6,589 nt of DNA. It comes from Bacteroidia bacterium (lineage in GTDB: Bacteria > Bacteroidota > Bacteroidia > Cytophagales > Cyclobacteriaceae). This document shows positions 5,959-6,589 of this stretch, one piece after another. How positions within the stretch are numbered: position 1 is the stretch's first letter; each line of letters begins with the position of its first letter. Under the pieces are notes generated by a model, which did no database searches, was not told where the DNA came from, and saw only the letters and a list, made by a program, of their open reading frames with translations. The stretch spans positions 1-6,589 of the forward strand of contig JAENVX010000179.1 in assembly GCA_016650355.1 (NCBI GenBank), read 5' to 3'. The position numbers were made by a program, and so were the translations under genes.

Positions 5959-5970
5959 TGTATATGGCTG

Positions 5971-6589
5971 TTAAAAAAATAGTTGATACTGGAGCACCGC
6001 CTGACCTCGAGTAGAGGTTTTTACTAACTCCGTACCTTGCTGTTCAAGGGTTGGCCGCAACTGATAGTCTAATGTTAGTTTACTCATGTGTCCTTTCATA
6101 AGCCAGTTTAATCCAATATTGTAAACATTCATTTGGTCATTCAGTCGATCAAACTTAGCACTCATAATAGAAGCGTAAGGCATTAACGTACCATTGCCTT
6201 CGCCCAGCAAATCCTTTTTCATTAGGTAACCCACTTGCGAGTAGATGACTTGGCCGGTTCCAAACATTGGAAATGAATTACCTTGACTTGCTGAAGGAAA
6301 GCCTGTTGATAATCCATTGGCTGGATTCATGATGCCATTGTAGCGCAAATACCCTTTGCCGTAGTTGAGATCAAAAAACCCTAAGTAAGCATTGAATGCA
6401 CTACCTTTTTCGGTATTGATTGGGGCGTCATAAAAAGCGGCTACTGACCATAAGTTCATAGTATGGAATTCTTTGGTTGCTCCTGCGTCTGGTGTAGTTT
6501 CAGTAGCATTTTTTTGCGATATAATTCCTGTTTCAAGATTAAAAATCTTTTTCTTTCCCAGATAAGTGCCCGTCATGTATGGTGTAGTG
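5971..6589 (-). CDS. C-terminal part of an outer-membrane beta-barrel (porin-like) protein, partial
   Basis: The frame is open to the right edge. The four codons upstream of the Met at 6576 read TTPY and continue naturally into MTGTYLGKKK, so that Met is internal and the gene starts outside the window. The visible ~205 residues alternate polar and hydrophobic/aromatic positions, as in transmembrane beta strands (TYLGKKKIFNLETGIISQ, GQVIYSQVGYLMKK, YNIGLNWLMKG, SKLTLDYQLRP), separated by Gly/Asn-rich loops. The chain ends AVLQYQLFF, with the terminal aromatic residue used by the BAM machinery to recognise barrel substrates. The strand-turn style resembles phosphate-selective (OprO/OprP-like) porins of Bacteroidota, but the N-terminal half, signal peptide and any specificity residues are missing, so the substrate is unassigned. 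Its transcript probably ends at the hairpin at 5958-5919. Alternative: a generic outer-membrane protein of another barrel family. Confidence 0.8.
   Translation of the reverse strand, partial: TTPYMTGTYLGKKKIFNLETGIISQKNATETTPDAGATKEFHTMNLWSVAAFYDAPINTEKGSAFNAYLGFFDLNYGKGYLRYNGIMNPANGLSTGFPSASQGNSFPMFGTGQVIYSQVGYLMKKDLLGEGNGTLMPYASIMSAKFDRLNDQMNVYNIGLNWLMKGHMSKLTLDYQLRPTLEQQGTELVKTSTRGQAVLQYQLFF

Overview
The window reads as a chromosomal stretch from a Bacteroidota bacterium, most likely of the Cytophagales type. The grounds are modest GC, A/T-rich start regions without clear Shine-Dalgarno sequences, sequences resembling the Bacteroidota -7 box TAnnTTTG, and the gene families present: a TerB-like protein resembling the front of a fused ABC transporter, a SiaC/DUF1987 protein, a lysine-catabolic type saccharopine dehydrogenase and an outer-membrane beta-barrel. 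The lineage is an inference from these signs, not from a marker gene.

Left part (1-1749, minus strand). Transcription runs leftward from cytidine deaminase (cdd, 1749-1282), through a SiaC-family phosphoprotein gene (1139-777), to a large gene cut by the left edge (702-1). That last reading frame is open over all 234 codons and looks like the TerB-like N-terminal region of a TerB/ABC-transporter fusion. The SiaC and TerB/ABC pair is the most unusual part of the window: a phospho-switch regulator beside a membrane transporter of unknown cargo. cdd is probably a separate housekeeping gene.

Middle part (1750-4765). A 94-base divergent gap separates cdd from a rightward saccharopine dehydrogenase family gene (1844-3169), which converges on a leftward operon. 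That operon reads marC-family membrane protein (5331-4762), then ribonuclease HI (rnhA, 4765-4298), overlapping marC by 4 bases, then a PlsC-type glycerolipid acyltransferase (4260-3199). The genes are co-transcribed by position but have no obvious shared pathway.

Right part (5332-6589). A short divergent promoter region of 52 bases separates marC from a rightward gene for an unrecognised four-helix membrane protein (5384-5914). Its end faces the 3' end of a leftward outer-membrane beta-barrel gene cut by the right edge (6589-5971). A strong hairpin sits between them and probably serves as a shared terminator.

Most of the window is ordinary chromosome. I see no mobile element, CRISPR array, tRNA or rRNA gene, and no gap above 300 bases without a gene.
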